Source: Chelydra serpentina (taxonomy: Eukaryota; Chordata; Testudines; Chelydridae). From it: DNA of 64,000 nucleotides. This document shows positions 1-11,500 of this stretch, one piece after another (the first letter of the stretch is position 1; the number at the start of each line of letters is the position of its first letter). The DNA lies in assembly GCA_037349315.1 (NCBI GenBank), contig JBAIAC010000059.1, forward strand, positions 23,406,501 through 23,470,500. The letters run 5' to 3'. The position numbers were made by a program, and so were the translations under genes. The notes beneath the pieces were generated by a model. That model worked only from the letters and a program-made list of their open reading frames with translations. It ran no database searches and had not been told where the DNA came from.

Positions 1-242
1 TACCCTTGCACCAATGATAAAATGAAGGTCTTTTCTGAAGAAGTCTGGCTTGCTCACCAAGCAAGCGCTCACTTTCTTTCCGCTGTAGAAGGAGGGATGG
101 ATTCAGAATATAAAGGTCGAGATGCATTAATACAAAGAAGTGCAGAAAAATTAATGTGTCCTACAAAAGCCTATAAGATAGCCAAATGTCAATTGGAAAA
201 TCCTAATATACGCCCTCAGGATCCTTCTGTTCCAGTACCTAG
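1..242 (+). other. Unidentified open stretch ending at an LTR boundary
   Basis: A reading frame is open from position 22 across this whole stretch and runs about 20 codons into the adjoining LTR, where it stops at 304-306. The part outside the LTR encodes about 73 residues of ordinary mixed composition, without low complexity. I do not recognise the product and see no domain or splice-site evidence. It could be a fragment of another transposon, a host exon interrupted by the Gypsy insertion, or chance. The window edge prevents looking upstream. Confidence 0.25.
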
Positions 243-811
243 TGTGGCAGAGCTCCGACCTTGTCCCCGTGAGTCCTGTGCTTCCAGGTGGTTTATGCTA
301 GCCTGAGAGGCTCACTGCGATCCTCTATGTAGCCCTTCTCTTTCTAGGGCCAGGGTTACAGTCTACTGAGCCCTTTTCATCATAAGCGAGCAAGGAGGTT
401 GGTGAGAGAACTCCCACAGTCTCTGTTGTCCCTATGGGTTTGTTCCAGAACAGTTTAGCCTCCTGTCCTGACAAGGGCCTGTCTTCCCCTCCCAGGAGGT
501 GTTTCTGTAGTGGTGGGTTGTGGGGAACCCGGGCCCGCCCTCTACTCTAGGTTCCGGCCCAGGGCCCTAATAGCAGCAGCTGTTGGCAGCCAACCTTTCG
601 CCGCCAAAGTTGCTACATTTCCCTGGGCCACTTCCGCACAGCTCTCCTGCTTCTCTCTTTTAATGCCTTCTTCACCCTTACCTTAGGGCTCCCTTTCCAG
701 TGGCTTGAGGGTGTCTTCATTACCCAGCCCTTCAGCCGTACTTCCTCTCCTCTGGCTCCCTGGCTCTCCTTGGCCTGCCCGGAGTGAGCCCTTTTATAGT
801 ATCAGAGGGGC

Positions 812-1032
812 CTTAATTACATAGGCGCCGACTCCGTGGGTGTTCCGGGGCTGGAGCACCCACGGGGAAAAATTGGTGGGTGCTCAGCACCCACTGGCAG
901 CTCCCCACCAGCCCCGCGCCCGTTACCGGAGCACTTACCTTCGACCCGGACGCCGGCCGACGTTGCGGGGCCCCGCCCCCGACGCCGGCCGACGTTGCGG
1001 GGCCGACGGAAGTCGGCTCCTATGCTTAATTA
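812..1032. mobile_element. hAT-like non-autonomous element, family B copy 1
   Basis: The element is 820-1024, flanked by a perfect 8-bp duplication CTTAATTA at 812-819 and 1025-1032. Ends are CATAGGCGCCGACT and AGTCGGCTCCTATG, imperfect inverted repeats. A second short palindrome follows the left end (TGGGTG...CACCCA). Inside there is a GC-rich tandem pair of about 28 bp (GACGCCGGCCGACGTTGCGG). Copies of the same family lie at 25919-26245 and 52161-52572. An 8-bp duplication is typical of hAT transposons. The element has no coding capacity. Confidence 0.88.
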
Positions 1033-1160
1033 GTCAGATGTTCACATTAGCTTAATGGGCTCACCTGACTCTTTGCAGGTTAATTGGAGTCAGGTGTTCT
1101 CATTAGCCTAACGGCTTCAACTGTCTCTTTGCAGGCTAATTGGAGTCATGTGTCCACTCT
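1033..1160. repeat. Degenerate tandem repeat, about 55 bp unit, 2-3 copies
   Basis: A unit containing TTTGCAGGTTAATTGGAGTCA (about 55 bp apart, at roughly 1073 and 1130) recurs two to three times with substitutions. It lies at the inner end of the LTR and may belong to its U3 region, where tandem enhancer-like repeats are common. No function can be shown. Confidence 0.6.
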
Positions 1161-1187
1161 AGCCTGGAGCAGCTGCCCCTGCTCTGG

Positions 1188-2640
1188 TCAGTCAGGGAAC
1201 AGAAAACTGCTTATCCAGTGGCCAGTATATCTGCTTTCAACTACCCTGCTGTACCTAGCTGGCCTGGGTCTATCACATATCCCTCCCTGCTGCTCAACAC
1301 CAAGGGGTTGGGCAGCTTGGGATGCCAGACAGTGTACACGTGATAAGCCATCCGCGTTGCCATGGTGACTCCCCGCTCTGTGCTGTATGTGGAACTGGAA
1401 AAGTTGGAGGGATAAGAACCACCTGGTTACCCTTGTGTTCTTTTCCTTGTTCCATTGCATCCATTGAAGAGGGGCATGGTTGGTCACAAGGACAAATCTG
1501 CGCCCCAGCAGGTAGTAATGCAATGTTTCCATGGCCCATTTTACAGTGAGGCACTCTCTCTACCACTGCATATTTCTGTTCCGTCGGAAGGAGTTTCCTA
1601 CTGAGGTAGAGAATTGGGTGTTCCTCTTCCCCAACCATCTGCGTCAGGACGGCTCCTAACCCCACCTCGGATGCATCTGTCTTTAGGATGAATTCCTTGG
1701 TGAAATCCGAGGCTATCAATACGGGGTTACTGCAGAGGGAAGTCCGTAGGTCCACGAATGCCCTCTCTGCTGTGTCGGACCATCTGACTGGATCAGGACC
1801 ACGGGCCTTCACTAAGTCCGTTAGGGGACTTGCCCTTGTGGCAAAATGGGGGATGAAACGCCGGTAATACCCCACCACCCCTAAGAATGCTCGGACCTGC
1901 TTCTTACGACTCGGCCATGGCCAATTTTGGATGACCTCTAACTTATTCAGTTGGGGTTTTACCAGACCTTTTCCTACCACGTAGCCAAGATATTTGGCCT
2001 CCGTGAACCCCATGGCATACTTAACAGGGTTCACTGTAAGGCCAGCTCGCCTGAAGGTATCAAGGACTGCCCCCACCTTCTTCAAGTGGGTTTCCCAGTC
2101 TGGGGTATGAATCACCATGTCATCCAAGTAGGCCGCAGCATAGCTGGCATGGGGGCATAATAGCTTGTCCATGAAGCGCTGAAAGGTAGCTGGAGCCCCA
2201 TGTAGTCCAAAAGGGAGGACCGTATATTGGAAAAGACCCTCTGGTATAGAGAACCCCATCTTTTCCTTTGCATCTTCGGCTAGGGGAATCTGTCAGTACC
2301 CCTTTGTCAAGTCTAGGGTCATCAAGTACTGGGCATTCCCCAGATGGGCCACTAGTTCGTCTGTGCGCGGTATAGGGTAGGCATCAAATTGGGACATCTC
2401 GTTTAGTCGACTGAAGTCATTGCAGAACCTCGTGGTGCCATCAGATTTGGGCACCAACACTATTGGGCTGGACCACTGACTGTGGGATTCTTCGATGATC
2501 CCCATCCCCAGCATTTTCCTGACTTCCCCTTTTGTTGCCTCTCTTTTGGCTGCTGGCACCCGGTAGGGCCTCACTGTTACTCTGACCCCAGGGTTCGTGA
2601 CGATGTGGTGATAGGAGCAAGTTGATTTAGAGATCCCTTT
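1188..2640 (-). pseudogene. Gypsy pol remnant: reverse transcriptase and RNase H
   Basis: Minus-strand translation gives a Ty3/Gypsy RT followed by RNase H. RT motifs in order are a VLVPKSDGTTRFC-type finger block, TLDLTKGY, VLPFGLHGAPATFQR and the catalytic YLDD, then FLGVVGYYRRFI. RNase H shows LKTDASEVGLGAVL and the terminal NADGLSR. The frame is broken by a TGA at 2293-2295, where the family has Trp in the YWQIPL motif, and by a frameshift near 1548. The 5' side is cut off at about 2640, so protease and any integrase upstream are missing. No integrase follows RNase H; instead an LTR begins within about 50 codons of LSR. That fits a Gmr1-type order (integrase before RT), although a deletion cannot be excluded. 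Old and inactive. Confidence 0.88.
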
Positions 2641-4563
2641 AAGTAAACTGGAGTTTAAAAATCGGAATTGCAGGAAATATGGGCAAAAGAAACAAAGGGG
2701 AAAAGATTGTGTGAAATATGCCTAAGAGTTGAAAATGCTGATCTGCTCCACGGCCCTAAGAAGAAGAGTGAAGTGGCTCTATTTAGAATTTTAACTGGCT
2801 GTTGTGGCTTAAATTGTTTATTGGAAACAAATTACTAACAAAGATGGATTATGTCAGGTGTGCAAGGTCCAGAAAACAGCTGATCATCTCCTTTAGGAGG
2901 GCAAAGAATGTGCCATCAGATAAGAGGAACTGATATGAAAAATTCAGGCCTTAAAGTATCAAAGTTTTTGCTGCAGCACCTAGTAAGAGTATCAGGCATA
3001 AGGGGACTTATTTTTAAAAAAAGTATTGCAATTCTTTAAAAATACTGGGGACTATGAAAGACTTTACTTCTTGAATAATCTATGGCATTCAGTGTTTAGC
3101 AGTCAGATTCAGCAAGTGAGTCTGCTTCACCATAAAACACAGCAAGGAGAAGGGATGGGGTTCCTGCAGTGAGGGAATGATAGAAGGAACCTGCAGGGAG
3201 AGAGGGTCTCCTGCAGTGGTCCCGAGGAAGGGGTCATTCCTCAGGGAGGAGGGGATGTGCCCAGCTTATGCCTTGGTAGAATCCAGTTCTCAAAACAAAC
3301 AGAACATAGGTAATTTAATAAAAACCCAGACCCTAAGAAGGGGTGTGATTGGAAAGAGACTGTGGAGTTTGTTGAAAGATCCCTGATGAAGGGGAAAAAA
3401 CAGGGGCAGGGCACTGCAGAGGCACTCCTGGCCACAAGGAAGTGCACAGGAAGCAGCTGCCACTGTTACTCTGCCCATAAATAATTCACCTGTTCATATA
3501 TGAGACAAAATATGAATATGTTGAGAATATTTTGCCAATAATCCCTTTTCTATATCTCCTCCCAACACTTAATAGACTGATTAAGTCAGTCCAACTTCTC
3601 AAATGGTTATGAACTCTCTTACTTTAATAGTCAGTGGAAATACAAAGAACTACCCTAGGGTTCCCAATCTGGATTTCAAAGAATGGTCATCCGTCAACCA
3701 TATCTGCAGTAGTCCTGATGAGAACCTGATGGTCTACTGTCAAATGCAAGTGGAAGAGTGGATTCACATGGTCCTGAAGACAACTGCCAACAGGCTGCTC
3801 TATCTGTGGCCTGGTAGGACACTAACAATTGCCCCTGTCTATTGATAAGACAGTTCCCAGGTGCCTACTTCACTGATTTCATCCTCCTGGGTCACTTTGG
3901 TACACTGGTAACCTGAGAAAGGTGAAATGTGAGGGAAGACAGAATTCTGATGGAGGAAACCCAAGTCTCAGCGTGGCTGGCTGCTTCCTACCTAACTATG
4001 GCATCAATTGTCAAAAGCTCCTTATGTTGCAAAGAATAGGTTTTTTGATTCCACCACAGCATTCAACAACTCCCTGGCATCAGACCAATATCAGGTGGCC
4101 GCAGTTTACAGAATTGCTGCCTTTGTCCAGCCACAGGGTTGAATATTTCTTGCTGTAAGGAGCCTTCATTGTACTTTGTGGGCAAGATAATTTGATCTGA
4201 GTTTTCAGTTTCCATGGAAGTAAAAACTCTTTTGGAGGGGACAAATGCATGGTCTTCTCTACTTGAGTTCCAGTCAATTCCACTCACAGACATTCTGGTG
4301 GTGTGGAGGGAATTTGGGGCTAGTACGCGCTAATGAGACCCATGTACCTCCTTGTTAATGAAATCTTATGGTGAGATAGAGGCAACTGTCAGCAAGCAAT
4401 CTTGCCTTTAAACAAGGGTTACTAGCCCCTTGCTTAAACTCTTGGCGTTGAATGATAATCAACAAGATTACCAGTCTCCAATCTTCCTTTTTTTAAGGGC
4501 AAGTTACAGAGAAAGTGAAGTCAGAGCAAGTCTGACAATACATGGTGCCTTCAGATTTCCTTG
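2641..4563. other. No gene recognised
   Basis: Only short, unremarkable open frames occur here. I see no domain, no inverted-repeat element with target duplications and no tandem array. It begins abruptly where the Gypsy pol remnant is truncated. Confidence 0.5.
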
Positions 4564-4871
4564 GGCCTGATCAGTAGCGTAGCCAGGGGGGGTGCAGGGG
4601 GAGCGGCTGCTCCCACTTGAGCAGAAGCGGCGGAAGCGGCACCTTTTTTTAGCAGCACTAAAAAAAGGTGCTGCTTCTTTTTAAGCACTGCTTCTTACAC
4701 TCACCTGGCGGTGCTCCAGGTCTTCGGCGGCGGGTACCACAGAAGACCCGGAGTGAGCCCCTGAAGTGCCGCCGAAGACCTGGAGCACCGCCGGGTGAGT
4801 ACAGGGGGAGGTGCCTTTTTATAGCGTGGCTCCCCCTGCGCTCCAGACCTGGCTGCGCTACTGGGCCTGAT
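4564..4871. mobile_element. hAT-like non-autonomous element, family C copy 1
   Basis: Element 4572-4863 (292 bp) with perfect 8-bp duplications GGCCTGAT at 4564-4571 and 4864-4871. Its ends are CAGTAGCGTAGCCAGG and CTGGCTGCGCTACTG. The interior is GC-rich with self-complementary segments (AGGTCTTCGGCGG against CCGCCGAAGACCT). It shares ends with 13890-14468 and 40775-40960. No coding capacity. Confidence 0.9.
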
Positions 4872-4934
4872 CAGTTTGCTGTTTCACCTGGTGAGGGTGT
4901 GGGGATTGCACTGGTTTTGTGCTTCACTGTTTTC

Positions 4935-5560
4935 CATGCTGCTCCTTTAAGATCTAACAGCTCCCTTTGATGCCCTTGACCATGAAGCATTGTTGAAATA
5001 GCTGCTCACGCTGGCAGGGGACAGACAGATCTTGAGTGGCTCTATTCTTTCCATGCTGAGAGTACCCAGAGGGGAGTTTTGAGTACCTGTTCATTTTCCG
5101 CCGGAGATGAGGATGCTCTAGGGTTTTCTATTCTGCCACCCCCTTCTGTTCAGTGTTTGAGGCCAGTCAGGGAGATTGTGAGGTGGCACAGGTTGAGATG
5201 TCTCCAACATGTGGATGACACCCAGCTCTACTCTATTTCATTGGACTGGGATGGTATGATTGATCAGCTTATCCAGTGCCTTCTTGGGTCAGAGCTTGTC
5301 TGCAGAGAAGGTGGCTGCAGAGAAGGTAGCTGCAGTTCAGTACAATGGTGGCCAATCTGTTGCAGGGTATTTCTCCCAGGAAGCTCATTAGGTGTGTGTA
5401 CTCAGAGATTTACCTTGGCTTCCAACTGATTTCCAGATGTTATCTGTTTTTAATCTATGAAATCTTAAATGGGTTGAGTCCTGGCTACCTGAGAGAGAAT
5501 CTTTCTCCTCAGACTCATACCACTGCATCCACAACCAGAGGATATGTCCAGACTAATGAT
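4935..5560 (+). pseudogene. L2/CR1-like LINE reverse transcriptase relic
   Basis: Across shifting plus frames the translation resembles the RT palm and C-terminal part of an L2/CR1-group LINE. There is an AFD-type segment near 4975 followed by a W-Y-S-F-H-A-E-S stretch. A VDDTQLY motif near 5213-5235 stands where the family has YADDTQLY. A C-terminal PRKLI...YEILNGLSPGYLRENLSPQ segment lies near 5380-5520. Several stops and frameshifts interrupt it. The first position of the catalytic box reads V instead of A. It is an old inactive fragment without a recognisable 5' part. Confidence 0.72.
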
Positions 5561-6450
5561 CTCTTTACTTAATCATAAGAAGGCTAGAAGCATGGGGTTC
5601 AGTGAGGGGTCTTCGATTTCACTTTAAATTTGCTCTTTGCATTGGCTGGACAGAGCCCAGATTTATTGACCATCAGATCATGTTACAAGGCTCATGTGTT
5701 TTTCCAGGTCTTTTAAGACATGGAGCAGAAGGGATGAAGATGCTTAATGTTTTGAGCTGTGGGGATCTGGATGAGTTGTGTTTTGGGGATGCTGTTCCTT
5801 GTAGCATAGACAGCAATCTGTTCCATAATTGCTTAATCTGGATCGGGGCCACGTGTTGTAACACTGACGTCCAAGCTCTGTGCTTCAGTCGATAAGATAC
5901 TGAGCTAGGGTACCACAGGATCTATTTGTTCAACATTCCAAATAAAGAACCCTTTCTCTGTACACTGTCCCTCCGCGTCCCATCTGTTTTCTATTGTGGG
6001 GGACATGACTGCTCTGTTTGTTTACTGCATTTTTATAAAGCTTGAGCCTGTGCTCAGGAGGATTTTAATGAGCTGTAATAAATACGTATTGCTATAACAC
6101 AGCAATATTTGGGCTTTTGGGGCCTCTCTTGGAACTTAAGCTTGCCATGGAGCCTTTTAACAGTGAGTTGGAAGGGTGCTGGCCGAAGTTTTACTTCAGA
6201 GGTTACATAGAAACAGACAGGAAAAGAATCTAGCCATCTGGCTTCTGAATGTTAAAGAACTTGCTCTCCTCAGTTCCCCAGATCACTACTCTTTCTCGGT
6301 GTCTCTTTCATTCCTGTCAGAAGAACTGAAAACGGGAGGCCACGTAGCCTTCTCAGGTAATCAAGAGATTTCACTTTAAATTAGATGCTGTGGGGCCTCA
6401 GAGTTGAGCCTTCTCTCCTGAGTAACACCATCACAATCTTTTATCCAAGG
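5561..6450. other. No gene recognised
   Basis: An open frame of 97 codons at 5602-5895 has no recognisable domain. No repeat structure is evident. This may be the decayed 3' tail of the preceding LINE relic or unrelated intergenic sequence. Confidence 0.4.
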
Positions 6451-6458
6451 GTCTCAGG

Positions 6459-6536
6459 CCCAGATCCTCAAAGGTATTTAGGCTCCTAACTTCCATTTCA
6501 ATGGAAGTTAGGAGCCTAAATACCTTTAAGGATCTA
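6459..6536. repeat. Near-perfect palindrome (foldback element)
   Basis: Two arms of about 37 bp, starting CCCAGATCCTCAAAGG and ending CCTTTAAGGATCTAGG, are reverse complements with two or three mismatches and almost no loop (TTTCAA). The same half-arm recurs at 55029-55066 without its partner, which identifies it as an interspersed palindromic repeat. The transcript would fold into one long hairpin. Confidence 0.85.
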
Positions 6537-6539
6537 GGT

Positions 6540-9317
6540 CTCACTTAGTTCTTGTCCTTTGATATACTGAGCCTTTGCCAGATATTTTATAAAATTGAAT
6601 ACCATGCAAGTGTTCAGCAGCTTATTTTACAAAATACATTGTGATGTCCTGAATATTAGGAGGTCCAAATATATGCAGTCAGGACTAGTGAGAGAACTAA
6701 AATTGTAAAATAAGGACTAAGCCATAAGCGGCACTGTGCAAAACACTTCAGAGTGGATATGAAACAGCCAACAAACATTTAAAAGCCTACTCCTGTGTTG
6801 AGGAAGGCTAATTAGAATTATTGTCTTGAATACAATTTGTTTTGTGTTTGCAAGATAATGACAGTTGGCTCATAAGTAAAATGAAGGTAAATGGTGACTG
6901 ACAGATACAGTAACAGAAGGAAAAATCTCTGTGCAGATGCCAGCAAAGCTTTCCATTTTCTCCAACAGCTCAGTCTCGAATCAGTATCACTTATAAAATA
7001 ATTATGAGACAGAAGAACATTATGGGAAATAAGCACACCAAGTGTTTCACTTTGCTACTGAATTCCCATATCTAGCCATTTTTAGCTTTGTCTGAGAAAA
7101 TGATGAAAATTTCTATTTTATCCTTCTTTTTATTTATGTTTCTAGGTCCTGATCACTATGGGAATTTTCCTCTGGGTTTTCAGGGGATAATGCTGCACAG
7201 ACAGGTTGTCCCCCTCCCAATTTTAGGCCACCTCTTCCCAACCGCACATCCCCTAGGCCCAAGAAGCCCTGGCCACAGAACATTCATATGAAGGAGCTTC
7301 TGTGGTTCAGAGGGAGGAGGCAGTGATGTTGCTTGACAATTAGGTTACTGTCAGAGGAAGGGGGGGAAACGTTAGGGACAGGATCTTTGTCCTTTTGACC
7401 CCCTCCATGCCACACTGTTTTGTCTCAGGATTTTTATCCTGGCAGTGCCCCTCTTATGTAAAGTTGTATTCCCAGATCAATATCCGTCTCTTTAAAATTC
7501 TTACAGTATATCAGCATACCAGGGAGAATTTCCAGTGGGAACACTGGGAAATTGGAGATTAGTTCATAAGCAAACATCTGAGGTCTGGCCCCAGAAGGAC
7601 ATTCTGCTTTAATAAGGACAACTTAATCATTCTGCTTTTATGTATATTAAAATCACAACTTAATGAAGGCAATTTTCCTTATGATTCAAGAAGAGGAAAT
7701 CTGAATTGTCTCTTTCCCCTCCTCCCCCCATTAGTGGCATCTTAAGGTCTGTTCTTGTAATAATAATAATAAAAAAAAATCAGACTAGAAAGGGCAGATA
7801 AGAACAAATGGCTCCTCTATTCCAGTTCCCTGGGTTTTACAGGACTGCTCACTGCATTGTTCCTACGGATGCCTTATCTAACCTGCTCTTGGAACAGACA
7901 CAGTTCTAATCCTATTTGTTATTAGCTAGGAAATTTGTGTTGAATGCAAGATCTTGCCATACTTTCCTTCAAGATATATGTTTTAGCAACTGTTTTCTCA
8001 GCCAAAGGCCTTTCCCCAAACAGTTTGGATGCAGCTGTCCATTTAACAAATATTGCTCTTTTCCTTTAACAGCCCCTAATAAACCAAGAGTAAATTACGG
8101 ACTGACCTACTTTCTGGGATTGTTTAAATAATCCTCAACATGGCAGTGTAATTTGATGGTTTTATAATACAAGGAATACGAGTTGCAAGTTAAAGGCAGA
8201 ACTGCACAGTTAAGAAATATTTGAATGTTAACAAAGACACAATTGGGTAACAAAATAGCCTGGGGCATATTATGTTTCACATCAAAACCCTTTTTTGCTT
8301 AACCTGCAGCATTTTTCCTCCATATGGTAGATGGATTAATTCTTGATTCTCTGATGAATAAACCAAGCAAAATCCTAGAGATCTGAATCCAAAAGGAGAG
8401 ATTCATAAAGAATTTGGTTATGGTTTTACCGCTTAATAGAAAGCATGCAGCCCCTCTCAAGCATAATGGCATCATCACCCAGTGTTCTCCTTCAGTACCT
8501 GTGTTAAATCCAAGGAAGAAACATTGCAAGGAATGAGAGAGAGGAAAGATAAGATACATGATGTAAAATGTTAGTGGGGGAAATATATCAGGTAGACATC
8601 TAATCTGTGAAATAGTCTTATTGAGGAGGTTGAGTGTATTTTACCTATAAAAGCCTTAAGAGCCTTATTACATTTTATAAAAGAGTCCACACCAGGGCAC
8701 TGGATCTAAACTCCCCATGACTTTGAGAGTGACCCAAGGCTGGATTTGAACTTCCTGGTTTGGATACGTTTTTTCCCCCCAGTAATTAATAAAATATGAA
8801 AGTGATACTTTTCCCTGTCAAAATTCTACACTGGTCTGAGTTGCTGCAATGTTTGTATTACAGTTGATCAATAGAGCCCCCTCATGGTTAAAGACCATAA
8901 TCTCCACAGTAAAGGTGCTACATAGAAACAATTGCAACTTATTGTGCATGTCTTTAAATATTCTGCTATCAGAGCTTTAGTGACAGACGGGCTGTCTCAG
9001 TTATCTAAGCCCCAGGTACGAAATACTTAGAACCACAGGTTTAGGTCCTGGTAGGGATGACTTTTCAGCCTTCAAAGAAAGATACATTAGAGTTCTTCCT
9101 TGCTCTGCAAGGCATTTTCCATAAAAGAGATGTTGCCCTGATGTCCTCTCATGGTACAGCTGCATTTCAGTGATGTGGAAGGCATATTGTGTTGCTCAGT
9201 TTCAGTATATTACTTAGTCACAAGGTGTCTTTGTTCTGCATAGAGTTCCAGAGATGGTGTAGTCCCTGGTAAACAAGAGACAAAACTAGAATTTAAGCTG
9301 TGCAGAAGCATTTGAGC
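6540..9317. other. No gene recognised
   Basis: This stretch is AT-rich with only short open frames and no transposon domain that I can recognise. A short A-rich stretch near 7760-7780 and scattered homopolymers are the only low-complexity features. Confidence 0.5.
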
Positions 9318-9677
9318 CTATAGTCCAGGATTGGCCAAATTTACTGACCCTCCGAGCCACATACAATAATCTTTAGAAGTTCAAGAGCTGCAAGACATGC
9401 ACAACCTGCCCCGTGGGGCGGCGAATGCCAGGGTGCGGGGCTTCTGCCCTGAAGACTCCTGCTGGGCTAAAGCCCTTATTCCCCCCTCCCTGCAGGGCAG
9501 AAGCCCCTAGTCCCACCACCCCAACTAGGGTTGAAGCCCCAAGATCCCCTCTGCCCAGTATTGTAGGTGGAGAATCGGGGGGGGGGGGGGCGTGTGGGAG
9601 CACCAGGAGCCTCACTTTAACTGTAAAAGAGCCACATGTGGCTCACGAGTCTCAGTTTGGCCACGCCTGCTATAGTC
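9318..9677. mobile_element. hAT-like non-autonomous element, family A copy 1
   Basis: Element 9326-9669 (344 bp) with perfect 8-bp duplications CTATAGTC at 9318-9325 and 9670-9677. Ends are CAGGATTGGCCAAATTT and CAGTTTGGCCACGCCTG. The inner ends carry GAGCCACAT and its kin on both sides. The centre is GC-rich and includes a G run near 9578-9590. A second copy is at 45233-45580. Confidence 0.9.
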
Positions 9678-10620
9678 TGTATTTGTTTAATATATGGCTC
9701 CTCTTTAGGACATGATTCTATGCATCATGGCATGTGTCATGTAGGATGAAGCGCTATACAAATGTAACAAAATATTTTTTACACCAAGTTTCCATATTTA
9801 AGTTTGGCAGATCTCATGCCTGGAAGCAAGATTAGTTACTATAAAATGTAAAATCCTGCAGTTATATGGCTCTGGCAGATCTGCAATTTAATATGGGTGA
9901 GTGCCCAGCCATCCTGGCTCCAAAAACGCTGGATCAGCTAGTTTGCAAACTCCACGTATCCAGAGGAGGGGCTTCCTGCATTCAAACAATAGAAAGACTG
10001 GGACCTAGGGTAAGTAACAAAGGAGGAGAACAGGGGAGAAGGGGTGTCAGTGAGTCAGAGAAAAATAAGACTCTCACTAGAAATCTGCACAGAGTAATCT
10101 TCATCCAAAGAACTCACAACTCATTATAAGTGAATGGAAAACCAATTCACTGCAGTGGGCATGGGACCAGGCCCATAACGAATTAGTGAAAGAGCTGTGA
10201 AAAGAACCTAGTTTATCCTAACTCTCAGCCCCTACTTCAAGCCACTAGTCACACTTCCTCCAATACAAGAAGGCCCAGAGAAGAAGGGGGTGAACCAGAC
10301 AGATACTGTTATATGAGGAAAGCTTAGCTATACTACAGCTAATGGAATGAGGTATTATAACTATCTAGTTGGAGAATGTAAAACATGAAGGGTGTAGAAT
10401 TGTTCAGGTTGGTACAGGTGAGAATTGCTAACAGTAATAAGATACAGTTTCTTTTGTTTAATTTTAGGACAGGTAAAAGCTGTACAGATGGAAGGCCATT
10501 TTGTCCCGTCAATATCAACAGTGAGGAAACTTGCTTGGACATCATTCTCAATGGTTTTGTAAAGTGTGTGTGTGAGAGAACAAATCCCTGTGATCTTTAG
10601 GTGCAGTTTTTTCCTTTTGG
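9678..10620. other. No gene recognised
   Basis: Only short open frames are seen, and no domain, tandem array or element ends. Confidence 0.5.
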
Positions 10621-11013
10621 CCTGCACATATGCCAGTCAAAAGTCTTAAATGGGTGTGATGCAGTGCAAAGGTCCAACCTGGATTGCAGTAGAGGATTAA
10701 CTTCCTGCTTAGAGTGCTAAGGTGTACAGATGGAGTATTGCAACAGAGCTGGGGAGTGAAGGCCCAACCAGAAACTGAGGAAAAAGGCAGAGAACTATCT
10801 AAAGCAGCTAGGGTTGCCAATTTTGGTTGGATGTATTCCTGGAGGTTTCATTACATGACATAATCTTTAATTGGATTCATCTTTAATTCCTGGAGACTCC
10901 AGGACAATCCTGGAGGGCTGGCAATCCTAAAAGTTAATCCTCTTCTGCAATCCAGGTTGGATCTTTGCACTGCATCACACCCATTTAAGACTTTTGACTG
11001 GCATATGTGCAGG
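10621..11013. repeat. 83-bp inverted repeat around a short spacer
   Basis: The left arm 10621-10703 and right arm 10931-11013 are reverse complements over 83 bp with only about two mismatches, starting CCTGCACATATGCCAG on the left. The spacer of about 227 bp contains a smaller repeat at about 10809-10928, with ends AGGGTTGCCAA and TGGCAATCCT. I found no clear target duplication around either unit. It may be a long-terminal-inverted-repeat element or a local inverted duplication. Confidence 0.88.
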
Positions 11014-11500
11014 ACGAAGCTAACAGTCAGAAGTCAGGAACCAAAGCAAGGCGAAGGAGCAGCCAGCTGGAGATCCACCTAGTTGCACAGACAACTTCCT
11101 AGTATCCCCTCCAGGCTTAAGTAGTGCACCTGGACCAATCAGGAACTCTAGGAGTGCTGCCAATCAGGCCACCTGTGGGCGGCACATCCTGTGGCACTTA
11201 GCCCCACAGCCAACATGTTGATCACTGCTCTGCCAGAGGTGGTGACGTGGATGTGGCAGTCACTCCAAGACCACCAGACCCAGGTACTAGCTCTCCAGAT
11301 CTTCACAAACATCTTCCACCAAACAAATTTAGATAAAATCCAGAAACTTTACCCAATTTAAGCTAAGACCAGATTTCTCTCCCCCCTCCATGAGCCCTTA
11401 AACTCTATTCACATCCAGTCAGAACAACTGAAGAAAGGGGGTACAGTGAGATGGGGTTGAAAGACCTGAAGAGAGCAAGTCTCTTGATGAACATTTCTCT
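11014..11500. other. No gene recognised
   Basis: No domain or repeat boundary is visible in this stretch. Confidence 0.45.

Larger units (their letters stand above)
243..1160 (-). mobile_element. LTR of a decayed Gypsy element, minus strand
   Basis: Read on the minus strand, the RNase H end of the pol remnant is followed after a short spacer by a roughly 0.9-kb block. This block contains a TATA-like CTATAAAAGG (near 790-800 on plus) and ends in ...CTCTGCCACA at position 243, an LTR-type terminus. A hAT-like element is inserted at 820-1024. The inner boundary near 1160 is approximate because only one LTR is present for comparison. It is a 3' LTR, because it lies downstream of RNase H. Confidence 0.6.
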
